This document shows, piece by piece, positions 33,545-47,180 of a DNA stretch of 64,000 nt. This DNA is from Hydractinia symbiolongicarpus (Eukaryota; Cnidaria; Hydrozoa; Anthoathecata; Hydractiniidae), in NCBI RefSeq assembly GCF_029227915.1, contig NC_079878.1:17484001-17548000 (forward strand), written 5' to 3'. The position numbers and the translations under genes are program-made. Every line of letters begins with the position of its first letter. Position 1 is the stretch's first letter. A model generated the notes under the pieces. The model searched no databases, was not told where the DNA came from, and worked only from the letters and a program-made list of their open reading frames with translations.

Positions 33545-34890
33545 TGATTCGCAATTTTATAATTTTCTTCGCAAAGTGATTCGCAAAAATGGCATTTTGA
33601 TTCGCAAATTGTGAACTGCTAATTTGAACCCTGTAGATGATAACACCTAAGCTTTGCATAAATTATATTCGGTTTATATATACCTGCAAAAAATGCATTA
33701 CATGTGTAGCTATATAGCTATTCTTGGATCCAGGTTAACATGCTTTAAATTTTTTCTGATCATTTTCAACAAAAATTACAAAAATATCATAGCACTGAAA
33801 TCTATATATGGAAATAAGCAAATTTTCAAGTTTATACACTAAGTACAACTGCCTCTATTAGTAGTCAAACTTTTGATGTTTTATACAGAAATGACTACGT
33901 AAATGAACTATAGTGACAATGTTTCACTGCAGTTAGCTAAATATTACGGTCAAACTATTATAAAATTTGAAAACTTTAAATTACAATAAATTCTGTTCTA
34001 ATAATCTTTCGGTATTTCAAATTTCCTATCTAAATAATTTTTCCTGATAAATCCAAATATGTCACTCATTTTTCCCAAAGGTTCTTTGCTTTCCTTTTTC
34101 AAAATTTGATAACGTTAACCCGAATCAGCGAATAGATAGCTAGCTAGCTAGCTGGTTATTATATATGTAGCTAGTTATAGCTATATCTAGCTAGCAATAA
34201 TAAAAAGAAATGACAATTTGCAAATAAATCTTACAACTTCGAGAAATCTGTCAACGCCCGTAACGAGATAGGTCTTTCACCAAATAAGGCATCCATATTT
34301 AAATGCTGAGACTTTTAGTGCGCTTCCACAGTTTTCTACAAGTCGGTAACAACAACAACCTTCACTGTAATTTTTTGATATTTTTGTATGATCAATCCCG
34401 ATTACGCCCGTTAAAAACAGGTGCTACAATTAGGAAATATTAGTCCTTTATTTCGTTAACCTCTGTCCTTTTTCAGATGTATATTTTTTTTAATTTGCAC
34501 GATTATGTAACAATTTCGAAATAGATGCTTCAGTGATTGAGTTTTTGTAATATTTTTTTAGCTTTAAGCTTCCCTTTTAGCCTTTTCTAAAAGATTCCCG
34601 ATTTAAAATAAAAGTATACGTGCTATAAACCGATTGGCTTGCTGAGTACACTTTGTCGCATAAAAATTCTCGCAAACGAACAACCTCGTCCGCAGGGATT
34701 GTTTTTGAGCAACTTTTCTTTTGTAAGATGTGGTCAAGTTTATTAATACAGAAAGAACAGACATTAGGCTTAAGGAATAACTATAATTTACTCGAATTAT
34801 ACGTCTTCGCATCAGTTCCCTTCTTTTTCATATTATTATAAGGTTACATATAATAATCGTTAACAAGCTCTTTCAATTAATCCAATATCG
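33545..34890. other. AT-rich stretch with TAGC microsatellite
   Basis: No gene recognised. A TAGC-type simple repeat occupies about 34135-34195 (GATAGCTAGCTAGCTAGCTG and related). Confidence 0.5.
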
Positions 34891-34894
34891 AGAG

Positions 34895-35180
34895 ATAGAG
34901 AAATGTTACTTCTGGCGCAGTGGCGTGCGCGTAGAACAATGACGTCATTACTTAGTGGGGAAAGTCTTTACCATGCCATGCCTAGCCATGCCCTAGCGGG
35001 GTGAAGTCCCCACTAAGTAATGACGTCATGAAAGTATGCAGAATAGGAGCTCCAAAAATATTCTAGCGGGAATTTCCCTAATGATCTTAATATTCATCAA
35101 AAATCAAACGCATGCGCAGTAAAGACACGCTAGGTTGAGCAGAATGAAATCATCTGACAAAACAAAAAATTCTATATAAT
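34895..35180. repeat. Dispersed repeat with CRE and NRF1-like sites, copy 1
   Basis: Homologous to 46865-47130: both begin with a CTTCTGGCGCAGTG/CACGTGCGCG-type block, share CAGTACCATGCC / CTTTACCATGCC and an AAATCAACGCATGCGCAGTAAA block, and end in a TATATA-containing sequence. This copy has two full TGACGTCA palindromes and an imperfect inverted repeat (ACTTAGTGGGG / CCCCACTAAGT). It is cut at 35186 by the hAT element. Confidence 0.7.
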
Positions 35181-35186
35181 AAAGAG

Positions 35187-38100
35187 CAGTGCCGTAACCA
35201 CCGGGGGGGCCAGGGGGGCCCGCCCCCCCCAATAATTTTTTCAAAGATGGTTATGACAAGTTAAGAAAAACGTTTTGTCTTATGTCTAAAGACCATTTGT
35301 TATATATAAACTAACTAAACACTTATTGAGAATGATTTATAACCGATTTCCACTCTTTTATTTATTTAAAACGCGTGACTCTTATACTTGCTGCATGGAA
35401 ATGATGATGAAATTGGATGGAAACTACATTCTGATAGTGTTTGCTGCATGGAAATGATGATGAAATTGGATGGAAACTACATTCTGAAAATAGTGTTTGT
35501 GAGAAGACGAGAACGAGTTGGACTGACTTCAAAAAAAAACAAAAAAAAAACGTGTAAGAATATAGAATTAACAAAGTAACAGACTAATTTGAAAAAGAGT
35601 GAAAATGCCGAAGAAAACAAGTGATTTATCAAAATGGCTCATTAGACCTGAAAAGTAAGTGACTTATTAATAAATAAATATTTAATTACTTTGTTAACCC
35701 CACCACTGCTTTTTAATTCATCCCATAACTGTTATCCAAGCAACCTTTACACTTGTTTTGCTTTTCAGACGAACAAACGAAGAAGCAGCAACAACACCTA
35801 CAACGACGACACCTACAACGACAGCACCAACAAACCCGGAGAATAATTTTAAGGAAACAACGAGTGATCCATCTAAACCGAACCAACCTCGTTCTTTGAG
35901 TTTTCCAAAAACAACGTTTGGTAAAGATCCGAAACAAAGATCGTTTAACCCAACATGGTTTGACAAGTTCCTCTGGTTACATTACGACCAAAATAAAGAC
36001 GCTGCTTTCTGCTTTACTTGTCTCAGTGCTCTTAGAAAAAGCATGATTTCTGCAACAAAAGCAGAGACAGTTTTTACTGAAACCGGCTACCGAAATTGGA
36101 AAAAGGCGCTTGAATCTGGAAGAGGATTTTCTAAACACGAATGTAGCGACTCCCATAAAGAAGCCACTGAAAGACTGATTACTGCGCCAGGTACATCAAA
36201 GGACATTGGTGAAATCATGGTAGATAATCTTGCAGCCACAAAGGAAAGGAATAGACGAATGCTGTTAAAACTGTTGCAAAGCGTTCGATATCTAGGGCGA
36301 CAATCACTTCCGTTTAGAGGCAATTGGGATGAGGAAACACACAGCGAGTTGAATTCGAACTTCCACCAGTTACTTTTACTCCGATGTGAATATGATAAGG
36401 AACTGAGTGCATGGCTTGCAAAAAAGCAAAACTACACGTCACCGGCTATTCAAAACGAAATGCTGCGAATCGAAGCACTTAGTATTTTACGTGACATTGC
36501 AAAAAATATTCAGTCAGCTGAGATTTTCACAATCCTTGCAGATGAAACAGGGGATGTGTCAAATACGGAACAACTTGTCATTTGCATTCGGTGGGTTGAT
36601 GATGAATTACAGGCTCACGAGGAGTTTATTGGCCTCCATCCACTACATGATACTAGTGCTGACCAAATCGTTTTTTAATCAAAGATATTCTTTTACGAAT
36701 GAACTTGAAATTAGAAAATGCTCGCGGCCAATGTTATGATGGAGCTGCATTCATGGCTGGTCACAGATCTGGAGTTGTTACCCAAATCAAATCGTTGAAT
36801 GAAAAATGTTTGTACACACACTGTTACGGACATGCTTTGAATTTAGCTGTTGGCGATGTGATAAAAGAAATCCCTGAACTTAAAGAAGCGTTTGGAACTG
36901 CCTATGAAATATGTAAACTTGTCAAAAAATCGCCAAAGAGAGACACACAATTAAAGAATATCAGAGAAGCAACAGGAAATGAATCCAAGTCGGTCCATGA
37001 GTTTTCTCCTACACGATGGACTGTGCGAGGTGAGGTTCTTGAATCCTTTCTTGAAAACCATAAGGAATTACTGGAGCTTTGGACATGGTCATTATCGAAT
37101 TTTAAGCTTCCAGATACGAGAGCGAGAATCAACGGAGTAATGACTGTTATGTCTAGTTTTAATTTTGTCTTCTGCTGTTGTCTTGGTGAAACCCTATTGA
37201 AACATACAGATAATCTTAGAAGGTCTCTCCAAGGAGATATTTCGGCAGCAGAGGGACAGCAACGGGTGTCGGAAGTCTTAGCTGTGTTAGAGAAGATCAG
37301 AAGCAACGAATTGTTTGAGCTATTTTGGGAGCGAGTTCTTGTCTGGAAATCACAACTCGGAGTATCTGATCCTAAACTCCCACGAAAAAGAAAGATGCCA
37401 GATTATTTTAACAAAGTATCAGATGGCCCTCCTGAAACATATCATTTTCATGACACTGCCAAAGATCACTATCGCCACGTTTACTTTGAAACTTTCGATC
37501 TAGTTATTAACTACATCCAACAAAGATTCGATCAACCTGATTACAAGACATACGTCAATTTACAGGAAGTTCTTTTAAAATTGATCACTGGTCAGGAATG
37601 GGAAAGTCATCTAAAAGCAGTTTGTCGTTTCTACGAAGGAGATATCAACGAGTCACTTGCTAAAGTCCAAATACCGCTACTCCCAATCATCGCATCCAAC
37701 CTTGGTTACGACAAAGAGAAATTTAAAGTAACCGATCTAATCAAGCTGTTACAAAGTTTTGATCAATCTCAAAGAACTCTTCTAAGTGAAGTTGTCAAAA
37801 TAGCGAAATTGTTGTTGGTAATGCCGTCCACAAACGCCATCAGCGAAAGATCGTTTTCTGCTTTGAAACGAGTCAAAACGTACCTTAGATCAACAACCAC
37901 GAATTTACGTTTGAACAATTTGATGGTCCTCCATATTCATACTGATTCCGTTGACAAAATGGATTTAACTCAAATGGGAGATGAATTTATCGATAAACAC
38001 CAAAGCAGAATAGACACTTTTGGCTATTACAATAGATAACATTTTTAGTCTTTTGTTCATGAAATTTATGTAAACGTTTATTCCCTGATTTAAAAAAAAA

Positions 38101-38321
38101 ACTCAGAAAACTGGAGCAATTGTCTGTATTTTCCTTTATTTTCGTGATTTCTAGTGATTAAATTTCTTTAAAAAGTACTCTCAAAAAGGCTGTTTTAGCC
38201 AATCTAGCGCACTCAAAATTCAAAAATTTTCTTGGGCCGTCGGCCCCAACCATGGTGGGGCCTCCTTAGACACTGAAACTAGGCTGGCCCCCCCAAAACG
38301 AAATTCGTGGTTACGGCACTG
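35187..38321 (+). mobile_element. hAT DNA transposon
   Basis: Terminal inverted repeats CAGTGCCGTAACCACC at 35187 and GGTTACGGCACTG at 38309-38321, followed inward by G/C-rich blocks, match the hAT superfamily. The 8-bp flanks (ATAAAGAG and AATATTGT) do not form a duplication, and the two flanks are different repeats, so one side has been lost or rearranged since insertion. Confidence 0.88.
35605..38039 (+). pseudogene. hAT transposase (ZMYM/TTF-type), one frameshift
   Basis: Exon 1 35605-35654 (MPKKTSDLSKWLIRPEK) joins exon 2 at 35769 in phase. A TTF/BED-type zinc region (FDKFLWLHYDQNKDAAFCFT ... CSDSHKEATE) is followed by the catalytic core: Asp in FTILADETGD, Asp in CYDGAAFMAG, the HCYGHALNLA motif, and near the C-terminus the hAT dimerisation region with the catalytic Glu (NAISERSFSALKRVKTYLRS). 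A one-base slip in the T-run at about 36671-36676 separates the two long frames (to 36678 and from 36699); otherwise the gene of about 760 codons is open. This is a recent, nearly intact insertion. Confidence 0.88.
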
Positions 38322-40349
38322 AATATTGTCTAGGGTAATCGCTTTTGGATATGCATATGTGGCTGTAAAGTTTAAATATTCTTCTATACCGTTGCTTTTT
38401 TTGTCGTCGCTAAAGGTGTGAGGGTGTCTGCTAGCGTAATCTGATATCTTTTCTGCACTCTTTACATGTTTTAATGTGAAGTTGTAACCTTGAAGTCGAA
38501 GTGTTAGTCGCTCGATTCACAGAGGTATCGTGGATTTTGGGTTACTTAAGAGATTAACTAATGCTTTATGGTCGTTGAATATCGTGAACTCTCTACCGTT
38601 TAAGTACAAGCGATTTTTTTCGCATCCGTAAACTATGCTTAAACATTCTCTTTCGATTTACGCATATTTCATTTCAGTTTCTGTGAGGGATTTGGATGGA
38701 TAAGATATAACCTTAACATCATCTTTACCGTTGCTTTTCTGCAACAATACGGCGGATATACCATATGGGCTAGCGTCTGTAAACATAAATGTCTCTTTGT
38801 TTTCATCAAAATATGCTAAGCAAGATTCACTACTCAAAGCGCTTTTCAAAGTAGCAAAGGCATGTTCACATTCGGATGTCCATTTCCATTCGGCTTTCTC
38901 TTTGATCAATTGTCTAAGTGGATAAGTTATTGTACTGTAGTCCAGTATGTATGTTTGCATGTAGTTGGTGAGTCCCAAAAAGCTTCGAAGTGACTTGACA
39001 TCTTCGGGTTGAGGCATGTTTGTAATGGTTTCAATTTTCTTTGGGCTTGGTTTCATACCTTCTTCTGAGAAGATATGCCCAACAAATTCTAAATTGCTTT
39101 TGCAGAATACACATTTTTTCAGGTTCAATGTGAGTCCTTTCTCTTCGAAACGTTTTAATACCTTGTTTAAAATAACGTTGTGCTCTTCTTGAGATTTTGC
39201 GAATATAAATAAATCGTCCGCAATATTTTCAACTCCATTAATGTCTGCTATTAAGGATCTTAGCACATGTTGCATTTCTTCCGACGCGGAGTTCACGCCA
39301 AAAATCAGGCGGGTGTAACGTTTTATTCGAGTTTCGGATTGGAAAGGGGTGATAGGTCGTGACTCTTCGGATAATTCCAGTTGATGAAAAGCACTTCGCA
39401 TGTCTAACTTGGTAAATACTTTTGAGCCACTTAGCTTGATTTTTAAATCCTCTACGGTGGGGGTTGGATATCTTGTTCGGTTAATAGCCTTGTTTGCTTC
39501 ACTCATATCGAGACAAATTCGTACTCCTCCCTCGGGTTTGGGAACAATAACTAGCGGATTTAACCATGGCGTCGCTTTGTTTGTGACATCTTCTATTATG
39601 CCTGCTTTCTCCATTTTGGCGATTTCTGCATTGACTCGCTTTCGTAAAGCAAAAGGTATGCGTCTTTCTTTTTGCGCTACTGGGGGTACGTTGTTATCTA
39701 TGTGAAGATGCACTTGATAGTCCTTCAGTTTTCCGATTTTTTCACTGAACACGGTATCTTTATAACTTTCTAAAACTCTGCGGAGGTGTGTTGGAATGTT
39801 TTCTTTTGATTTTAGTTTATCAGGTGTTTTGTAGTTTGGCTGCATGCTTCGCTGATTTTGTAAAGAAAAAACTTGTTTCTTCATCTGAATGACGTCAAGA
39901 TCAAGTGCTGTTCGGCCTGATAATAGGTTTCTATGGGAAGTGTCGATCACGAAAAATGGCGCGTTAATCATTTTAGAGGTGGTTTCTACTAAGAGGTTAA
40001 CGCGTCCTAAAACTTTCAAATTTGAAGTGTCACTTCCGTACGTTACGACGCTTGTTTTTGTTTTGAGTAGATTTAATTTTTTTGGAAGGCGTTCGTTTAA
40101 CTGATTGAAAGTACGCAATGTGAGAATGTTAATGCTAGCTCCTGTATCGACTAGAAAATTTACTTTTCCTCCTTCTAATTTAACAACAGTATTGAAATCA
40201 GAATTTTGCTTACTATTCTTATAACTGTGGTTACTGTTACTTGTGTTTTCTGTGCTATCGAATGGAGAATTCACAACATCAGACGAATAAGACACAGTAC
40301 TAATCATAGGATGTTCACAATCATACAAAGTTTGGATAGAAAACAACAA
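38322..40349 (-). pseudogene. Ty3-type protease, RT and RNase H
   Basis: Protease DTGASINILTLRTFN; RT with PWLNPLVIVPKPEGGVRICL, KLDMRSAFHQLELSEESRP and the catalytic box reading IADDLFIFA (usually YADD); the connection region FVGHIFSEEGMKPSPKKIET; RNase H beginning FMFTDASPYGISAVLLQKSN. A stop after LTETEMKYA (38658) interrupts RNase H, which continues (NDHKALVNLLSNPKS) with another stop to the hAT border. The 563-codon open stretch indicates recent activity. Confidence 0.85.
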
Positions 40350-40384
40350 GGGTATTTTGCATAGCAGAAAAATCGTTTAACGGC

Positions 40385-41188
40385 GAATGAGTAACGTTAT
40401 TCAAGGGCTGTCTTGATTGGTAAAAGGATCCCCTCCCCAGACGTGCTCGGGTGTTTTGATGTCGATATGTTTTGGTTCTACAACATTTTGAAAAGTGACC
40501 GTGGTTTCCACATGCGTTACAAATTTGGTTTTCAGCAGGGCATCTGTTTTAATGGGGAAATGGTCCATCACAACGATAACATCTAGCATTTTGAAGTCGG
40601 CCTCTTTTACTCATTCCTCGTTGGTTTAAAGAATGTGGCTTACCTCGCAATTTATTGATTCGCTCTGTATCGTTCGCCTGTGCTTTTTGAAGAATTTATG
40701 CTTGCTGTATGGTGCTCTCTAAAGTCTTTCCTGTCACCAGTATTTCTTCCAAGGTTTTATCAGGATTTCTGAAGCTATATGAACGTAACTTGTTGTTAGT
40801 AGTAGAAAGTTTAATCTGTCTTTTGATTTCCAAATTTTTATCGTGAAAGTCACATTTTACTGCTTGTTCTTTTAATCGTATAAAATACTGATGTATCGTT
40901 TCATCTTCTTGTTGTATCATATTGCGAAATAAATATGTTTCGTAACTCTTATTTACTTGTGGTTCGAAGTGTTTTTCTAACGCCGCTAACATTTTCATAT
41001 ATTTCATACGTGCTATCTCCAACGTAGGTCAACAACATAGCTAGTTTTTGAGACTCATCTGTGACACCAATAGCGTGACACAAAAGTTCAAATCTTTGTT
41101 TATAATTCTTCCAGCGCGAACTGAGTGTAGAAACATCTTCTGTGGAAAACTCTGAAAAGGTTGGCAGATTAAGACTTCGAACAGCCAT
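40385..41188 (-). pseudogene. Ty3-type gag with CCHC knuckle
   Basis: Starts MAVRSLNLPTFSEFSTEDVS and continues after a frameshift near 41000 with KHFEPQVNKSYETYLFRNMI and QQEDETIHQYFIRLKEQAVK, the capsid-like region of retrotransposon gag. In another frame near 40500 a CNACGNHGHFSKCC knuckle is present. Confidence 0.75.
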
Positions 41189-41385
41189 CGCAAGTGCATA
41201 AAAATTTAAAATTACTGCACAGATAAGAATTAAATCTTGCCGTATTAAATCTTGTCGAATTTAATCTTCGTCTGTTATTTCCTTCTCCTCGTCGCCAGTT
41301 TAATATCGGGAAAGTAGGTTAAATAAGAACACGTGTTTACAATATATCTCTGTTTATCTCTTTCCCTATCATAACTCTCGTGTCA

Positions 41386-43513
41386 TCAAAATCGTCCTTC
41401 TTCTTCTGCCCAAGTCCTCTTTACGACATTACAATCATCATTTTTATTGTTAGCATTGACATTCCGCTGTTCGCTTACATCTTTATTGTGTTCCACATTT
41501 TCTAATTTGCTTACTTCATCAATAAGATTTATACTATCAAAGTCATCATCATTTCTCCTCATTTCTTTTTCTTCAATAGTATTTTCAGTATCTTCAAAGT
41601 ATACATTGTCCTCTTCTAGTGTAACAGCATCTACATCATTCTCATCATTTTCACTGTATACATCATCTTCTAGTGCAAGATGTTTCATAAACTGTTCTGT
41701 GTTTGTTTCAGGTTTCGGTGTGTCATCAGAAGCTATTCTCTCTTCACCTTTCTCATGCATTAAATTACATGGATGCACACGAATGTATCGACTTCCATGT
41801 TTTACCAAAACTTGCTAACTTTCAAAACCTATAACTGTACCTGGGCCATGCCAATGTTTGTCGTCTTTTCTCCGATAATAGACTTTATCGCCATTCATGT
41901 ATTTGACATTTCCAGAAGGTCTAATTTGATGTCTCAAAGCTCGTCGTATCTTTTCTGATGACTCGTTTTCGATATATGCCCGTCTTGCTGTATGCATAGC
42001 ATTTAAATTTTTCGCTACTACTTGACTAGCAGTTTTACTTTCCATTGCAGGTGGCTTATTTGTCAATATGCATGGTATATTGTTCTTGCCAAAAAGTAAT
42101 TGGTTTGGACTGTAGCCATTGTAATTCGCAAGTGAGTTCTTTGCACTAATTGCCCAACTTAAAGCCACTTCAACTCACAGTTTTGATCATTCATAATTTT
42201 TCGAACAGTCTCTCCAATGATAGCATTATGCCTTTCAACTATTCCGTTACTCCATGGACTCTCTGCAGCAGTGGTTACAACCCTAATGTTAAATTTTTCA
42301 CAGAAATCAATGAATTTACTGTTATCGAACTCCCCTCCATTTTCGGTTGACATGAACTTCCCTGCACAGCCAAATGTTCCTATCCAGATTTCAAATATCT
42401 TTTTGACAATCACTTCTTTTCGTTAGCTATGTATGATAGTAGCAACACTATACTTGTAAAAGTATCAATTAAATGTAAAAACCATGTTTTTGTATTGCCA
42501 TCTGTCCACTCTTTTAGGTCCATTGCTACACAGTCATTAAAGTCATTGGACATACGCAAACCCACCATAGGTCTTGGGGATAGTTTCTTGTACTTGAAAC
42601 ATGTCTCACATTTCTGTGATATATGGTCAATCAATGTATGTAACTTCTTATCTTCAACACCGGCATCCCGAAGTAACTTCTTTAAACGTTCTGGTGGCGG
42701 ATGACTAAATTGTTTATGCAGTTTAACAATGTCTTGTAATCTTTCGGTTTCATTTTTCATAGCGAAACTCTTTGAATACAGAACTATTTCTTCCGCATCC
42801 ACACTTGAAATATCATCAAATTCAAACTTTCTTTTGCCTAAAGGGATACAATAGTGTCCTGATGATGTGAGAAACACCTTTTGCTTCATTCCCAGAATTT
42901 CTATTGTGTCCTTGGAAAAATCAATTTTTGTGCCTGCTTTCTTCATGGCATCTTTACTAAAAAGTAGTGGCAAATCTCCTTTCACAACATCTGTTACAAT
43001 ATTAATATTAGTATCTCCAATTCTGGCTGGCAATTTCATTTGTTTAATAGATCCCATTTCATTTCCATCTCCAAACTGAAATATTGTATTACTTTGTGAC
43101 TCTGTGACATGATTAAGTTCATTATCACTCAATGTCTCTAAATATTCTTTCAGCCAACTTTCTCCACAAACAGTTTTTGAACAGCCTGAATCCAGAACAG
43201 CAGCGCTCAATGTTTCACCCATAAATACATCCATTACCTCTGTATACAATGTTACATTCACTTCCTCTCTCTTTTTCTTTCTATTTTCGTATGAGTCTGG
43301 GCAATCTCTTTGCCAATGAAACACAGATCCACAAATTTTACATCTCGATACTTCTCCATTCATATCCACAGGATTTCTTTGACGATTATGTTTACTATTT
43401 CTGTCAGCAGTAGGTCTTGTGTAGTTGATCGCACCTCTAAAGTATCTTCCTCTTCCTCTAAAATACTGATGACTGCCATGATAAGTCGGTTCTAACTTAA
43501 TATCATTTTGCAT
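41386..43513 (-). pseudogene. Copia-type CCHC, protease and integrase
   Basis: From 43513: CKICGSVFHWQRDC knuckle; protease AAVLDSGCSKTVCG; GAG-pre-integrase zinc domain (LHKQFSHPPPERLKKLLRD ... CETCFKYKK); integrase first Asp CVAMDLKEWTD; after a stop near 42410 the frame shifts to FMSTENGGEFDNSKF, where Asp is usual in place of the first Glu, and AESPWSNGIVERHN with the catalytic Glu. The C-terminal segment 41386-41808 is acidic. Breaks at about 42410 and 41815. Confidence 0.8.
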
Positions 43514-44050
43514 TGACTCTATCTTGTTGAACTATATCACCAAAGGTCCTCTTTAGTTGATTTTTCATTCCGGAAAATGTGAGTTCAGTAATAGTTGCTT
43601 TTACCTGTCGTTCTTGTTGCTCAGGTAGTCTTGCGTTTACCAAAAGTTTATATGCTAAAATTCCATCCGGTAATTCCATGCCATATTGCTTAGCTTTTTT
43701 GTGTAAGCGTTCAAACTCAATTACATATTGTTTCATTGTCATTTCTTCAGTTTTGCAAAATTTTTCAAAATTATCATAGTAAAAGCTAATTGTAACGTGT
43801 CTTTTTTAAATAAGCTGTCAAGAGTTTCTATTACTTTATCAACACCATTATCTGCATTAAGAGTCTCAATGTTCATTTCAAGAACTGCATCTCTAGCTTT
43901 ACCTTCAAGTGTAAGAAAAATAACAGCAGCCTGTTTCTTTTTATTAACATTTGTAAAGATTTGCCAAATTTTTATCTCCTTTTTCCAGTTTTCATATGAA
44001 ATGTCCTCACTTAACGTTGGCGGGGCCTTGTAATCTTTTCTTGAAGCCAT
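43503..44050 (-). pseudogene. Copia-type gag (UBN2-like)
   Basis: MASRKDYKAPPTLSEDISYE followed by NWKKEIKIWQIFTNVNKKKQ is the usual start of Copia gag; the rest (MTMKQYVIEFERLHKKAKQY, LPEQQERQVKATITEL) lies in another frame after a shift near 43740. Confidence 0.75.
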
Positions 44051-44068
44051 TATTCCTCTGCTGCCATT

Positions 44069-44282
44069 TGTTAAGTAACAATAATGACTTACTTTGATTG
44101 TCTCACTTGATTACTCAGCGGTATCACAAACACAACCAGCAGGAACACAACAACACAACTTGATCCGTAACACAACAACACAACTGGATATCAACACAAC
44201 TGCACAACCACTTGAGGCCCCACCAAGAACATTCACTACTGTTTACAGTCTATATTATGGAGACAAAATAATAATATCAACA
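44069..44282 (-). repeat. Probable Copia 5' LTR
   Basis: On the minus strand the segment begins TGTTGATATTATTATTTTGT and ends TTACTTAACA, giving TG...CA ends over 214 bp. It is followed after two bases by TGGCAGCAGAGG, a candidate primer-binding site, and then the gag ATG. No second LTR is available for comparison. Confidence 0.55.
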
Positions 44283-45454
44283 GGTATGTTCTTCTTATCC
44301 GCTATTATTTCCGAAAGCCGACTGTAAAAAGTGATGCATTCGCGACCCATGCTTCCGTGAATTGAAAATATAAGCGGCGTGAAACTGCCATTATCAACAC
44401 TCAAAATTCTACGATTGTAATTTCTTTTCTTCTCGTTCTCGTTTGAAATGAAAGATTGCTGTAAAGTTTGGTTGTTGTACTTCGAGGCAGTGGGGTCAAA
44501 AACCCTTACGTCAAAAAATGCCTGGTGGCCGTTTATCCAAAAATCACGAGCACGAATGTCCGGTCTACAATCATCACCGGTTTTTACACTCTTTAAATTG
44601 AAACGTTCTCCAGTCAGCGGTAGCAAATTCGGTTCTAACTGTACGTCGTGACAAACATCCTTGAGTAACTTTGATGTGAGGTCACGAATGTCGTTGTGAC
44701 GTCTCGTAACAAACCTGTGTTCAACGTCAAATCGAGCTCCACAAACGCAACTGCTGGGTAAGTTGGGAATGCTCCAATTATAGCGTAGATGCATAGCATC
44801 CCAAAACTCTTGCTTGTTGAGATAAAAACCTTGCTCAGTTATTGGCAATACATTGAGCCAATTGGAGACTCCTTTTTGTTGGTTGATGTCGTTTACCTTA
44901 ACTTGCTTCACCGTCATGTTATTTCTGCATAGGGCCAGATTCTCTTTCTAGATATCAAATTTTAAAGTTCTAACTTGTGCTTTAGCTGTTTTTGTTTTTC
45001 CAACATTGTAGATACCGTCAATGTCTTGCTTTTTGATAGAGTCGACAAGACATTTTGTGATCATTCTCGAATTGTTAAATTGTACTTGTGCGTCGTCAGG
45101 AAAAATAGTGAGATTCAATCCACCAAGTCGTGTGGGAAGTGATAGCAAAAGCCTTTCGTTTTCGGAGCATAGATGACCACCAGTTATCGCAGGTATGAAT
45201 TCGTTTCTGACGACTGTCTCTATCGGTTGAAGTAATTTTTTTATGTCAGGAACGGTCCGGAGAAGAAATATCAATTTAGCTTTAAAACCGGTTACAAACG
45301 CACAATAAGATGATTGAGGTTCTAGTTCAGCAATCTTTGATAGAAGTTTTAGCTGTTCAACTAAACTTGCAATTTTGCTATTAACATATTCAATCTTGTA
45401 AGACTGACTACCAATGACTGCACCGAGATGACGTTGACCAGTCGATGTTACCAT
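44255..45454 (-). pseudogene. C-terminal region of a widespread RT element
   Basis: Two frames, 44948-45454 (RHLGAVIGSQSYKIEYVNSK, LPTRLGGLNLTIFPDDAQVQ) and 44255-44917 (GFYLNKQEFWDAMHLRYNW, CVCGARFDVEHRFVTRRHN, AFFDVRVFDP, RRILSVDNGSFTPLIFSIHG). This combination, an RT thumb-like region followed by a CxCG...H and DVRV nuclease-like domain, is common in aquatic animal genomes; I cannot fix its class. A shift near 44940 separates the frames. The Copia LTR interrupts the 3' end. Confidence 0.6.
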
Positions 45455-45486
45455 AATATTTGAATCTGCAAAGATTTGCTCAGCAC

Positions 45487-46801
<1,315 letters not shown>

Positions 46802-46864
46802 ATTATTATTGTAACGAACCTGCAATGTTAAAATACAACTTAATACATATTTATATAGAATAGA

Positions 46865-47130
46865 GAATATAAAATGTTCCTTCTGGCGCAGTCACGTGCG
46901 CGCAATGCAGTGACGTCACAACAAATCCAGTACCATGCCGTGCTTAACCCAGTGGGGTAAAGTCCCTATCATACAGCATTGAGTAAGGGTTAATTCCCTA
47001 ATAAGTGATGACGTCTTTGAATGCTTCAAATGAGTCCGAATTTCTAGCACAGGGTTATTCCCTAAAAATCAACGCATGCGCAGTAAATCTCGGCAATCTT
47101 CGGTACTTGTTTAAACGCATATATAGAATG
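46865..47130. repeat. Dispersed repeat with CRE and NRF1-like sites, copy 2
   Basis: Second copy of the repeat at 34895-35180. It contains GTGACGTCAC, CGCATGCGCAGTAAA and a downstream TATATAGAA (about 47119), and ends about 50 bp before the first gene of Polinton B. Confidence 0.7.
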
Positions 47131-47180
47131 GTCTCTGTTACTGGTGCTCGGTAGAACTATGCGACAAAGTCAGGTGCCCC

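Larger units (their letters stand above)
38322..41390 (-). mobile_element. Ty3-type LTR retrotransposon, truncated
   Basis: Minus-strand order gag, CCHC, protease, RT, RNase H, then cut by the hAT element at 38322 before integrase. The upstream end has a sequence beginning TGGCGACGAGGAG (plus positions 41285-41297), a plausible primer-binding site, next to the start of a presumed 5' LTR at about 41298-41390, which abuts the Copia relic. No 3' LTR is present. Confidence 0.8.
41386..44282 (-). mobile_element. Copia-type LTR retrotransposon, RT end missing
   Basis: Gag, CCHC knuckle, protease and integrase in Copia order (integrase ahead of RT) on the minus strand, with a probable 5' LTR at 44069-44282. 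The RT/RNase H half and the 3' LTR are absent where it meets the Ty3 element near 41390. The LTR sits inside another RT-bearing element, so this insertion is younger than that one. Confidence 0.75.

Noticed and set aside
35187-38321. 8-bp target-site duplication for hAT
   Set aside because: Flanks ATAAAGAG and AATATTGT do not match.
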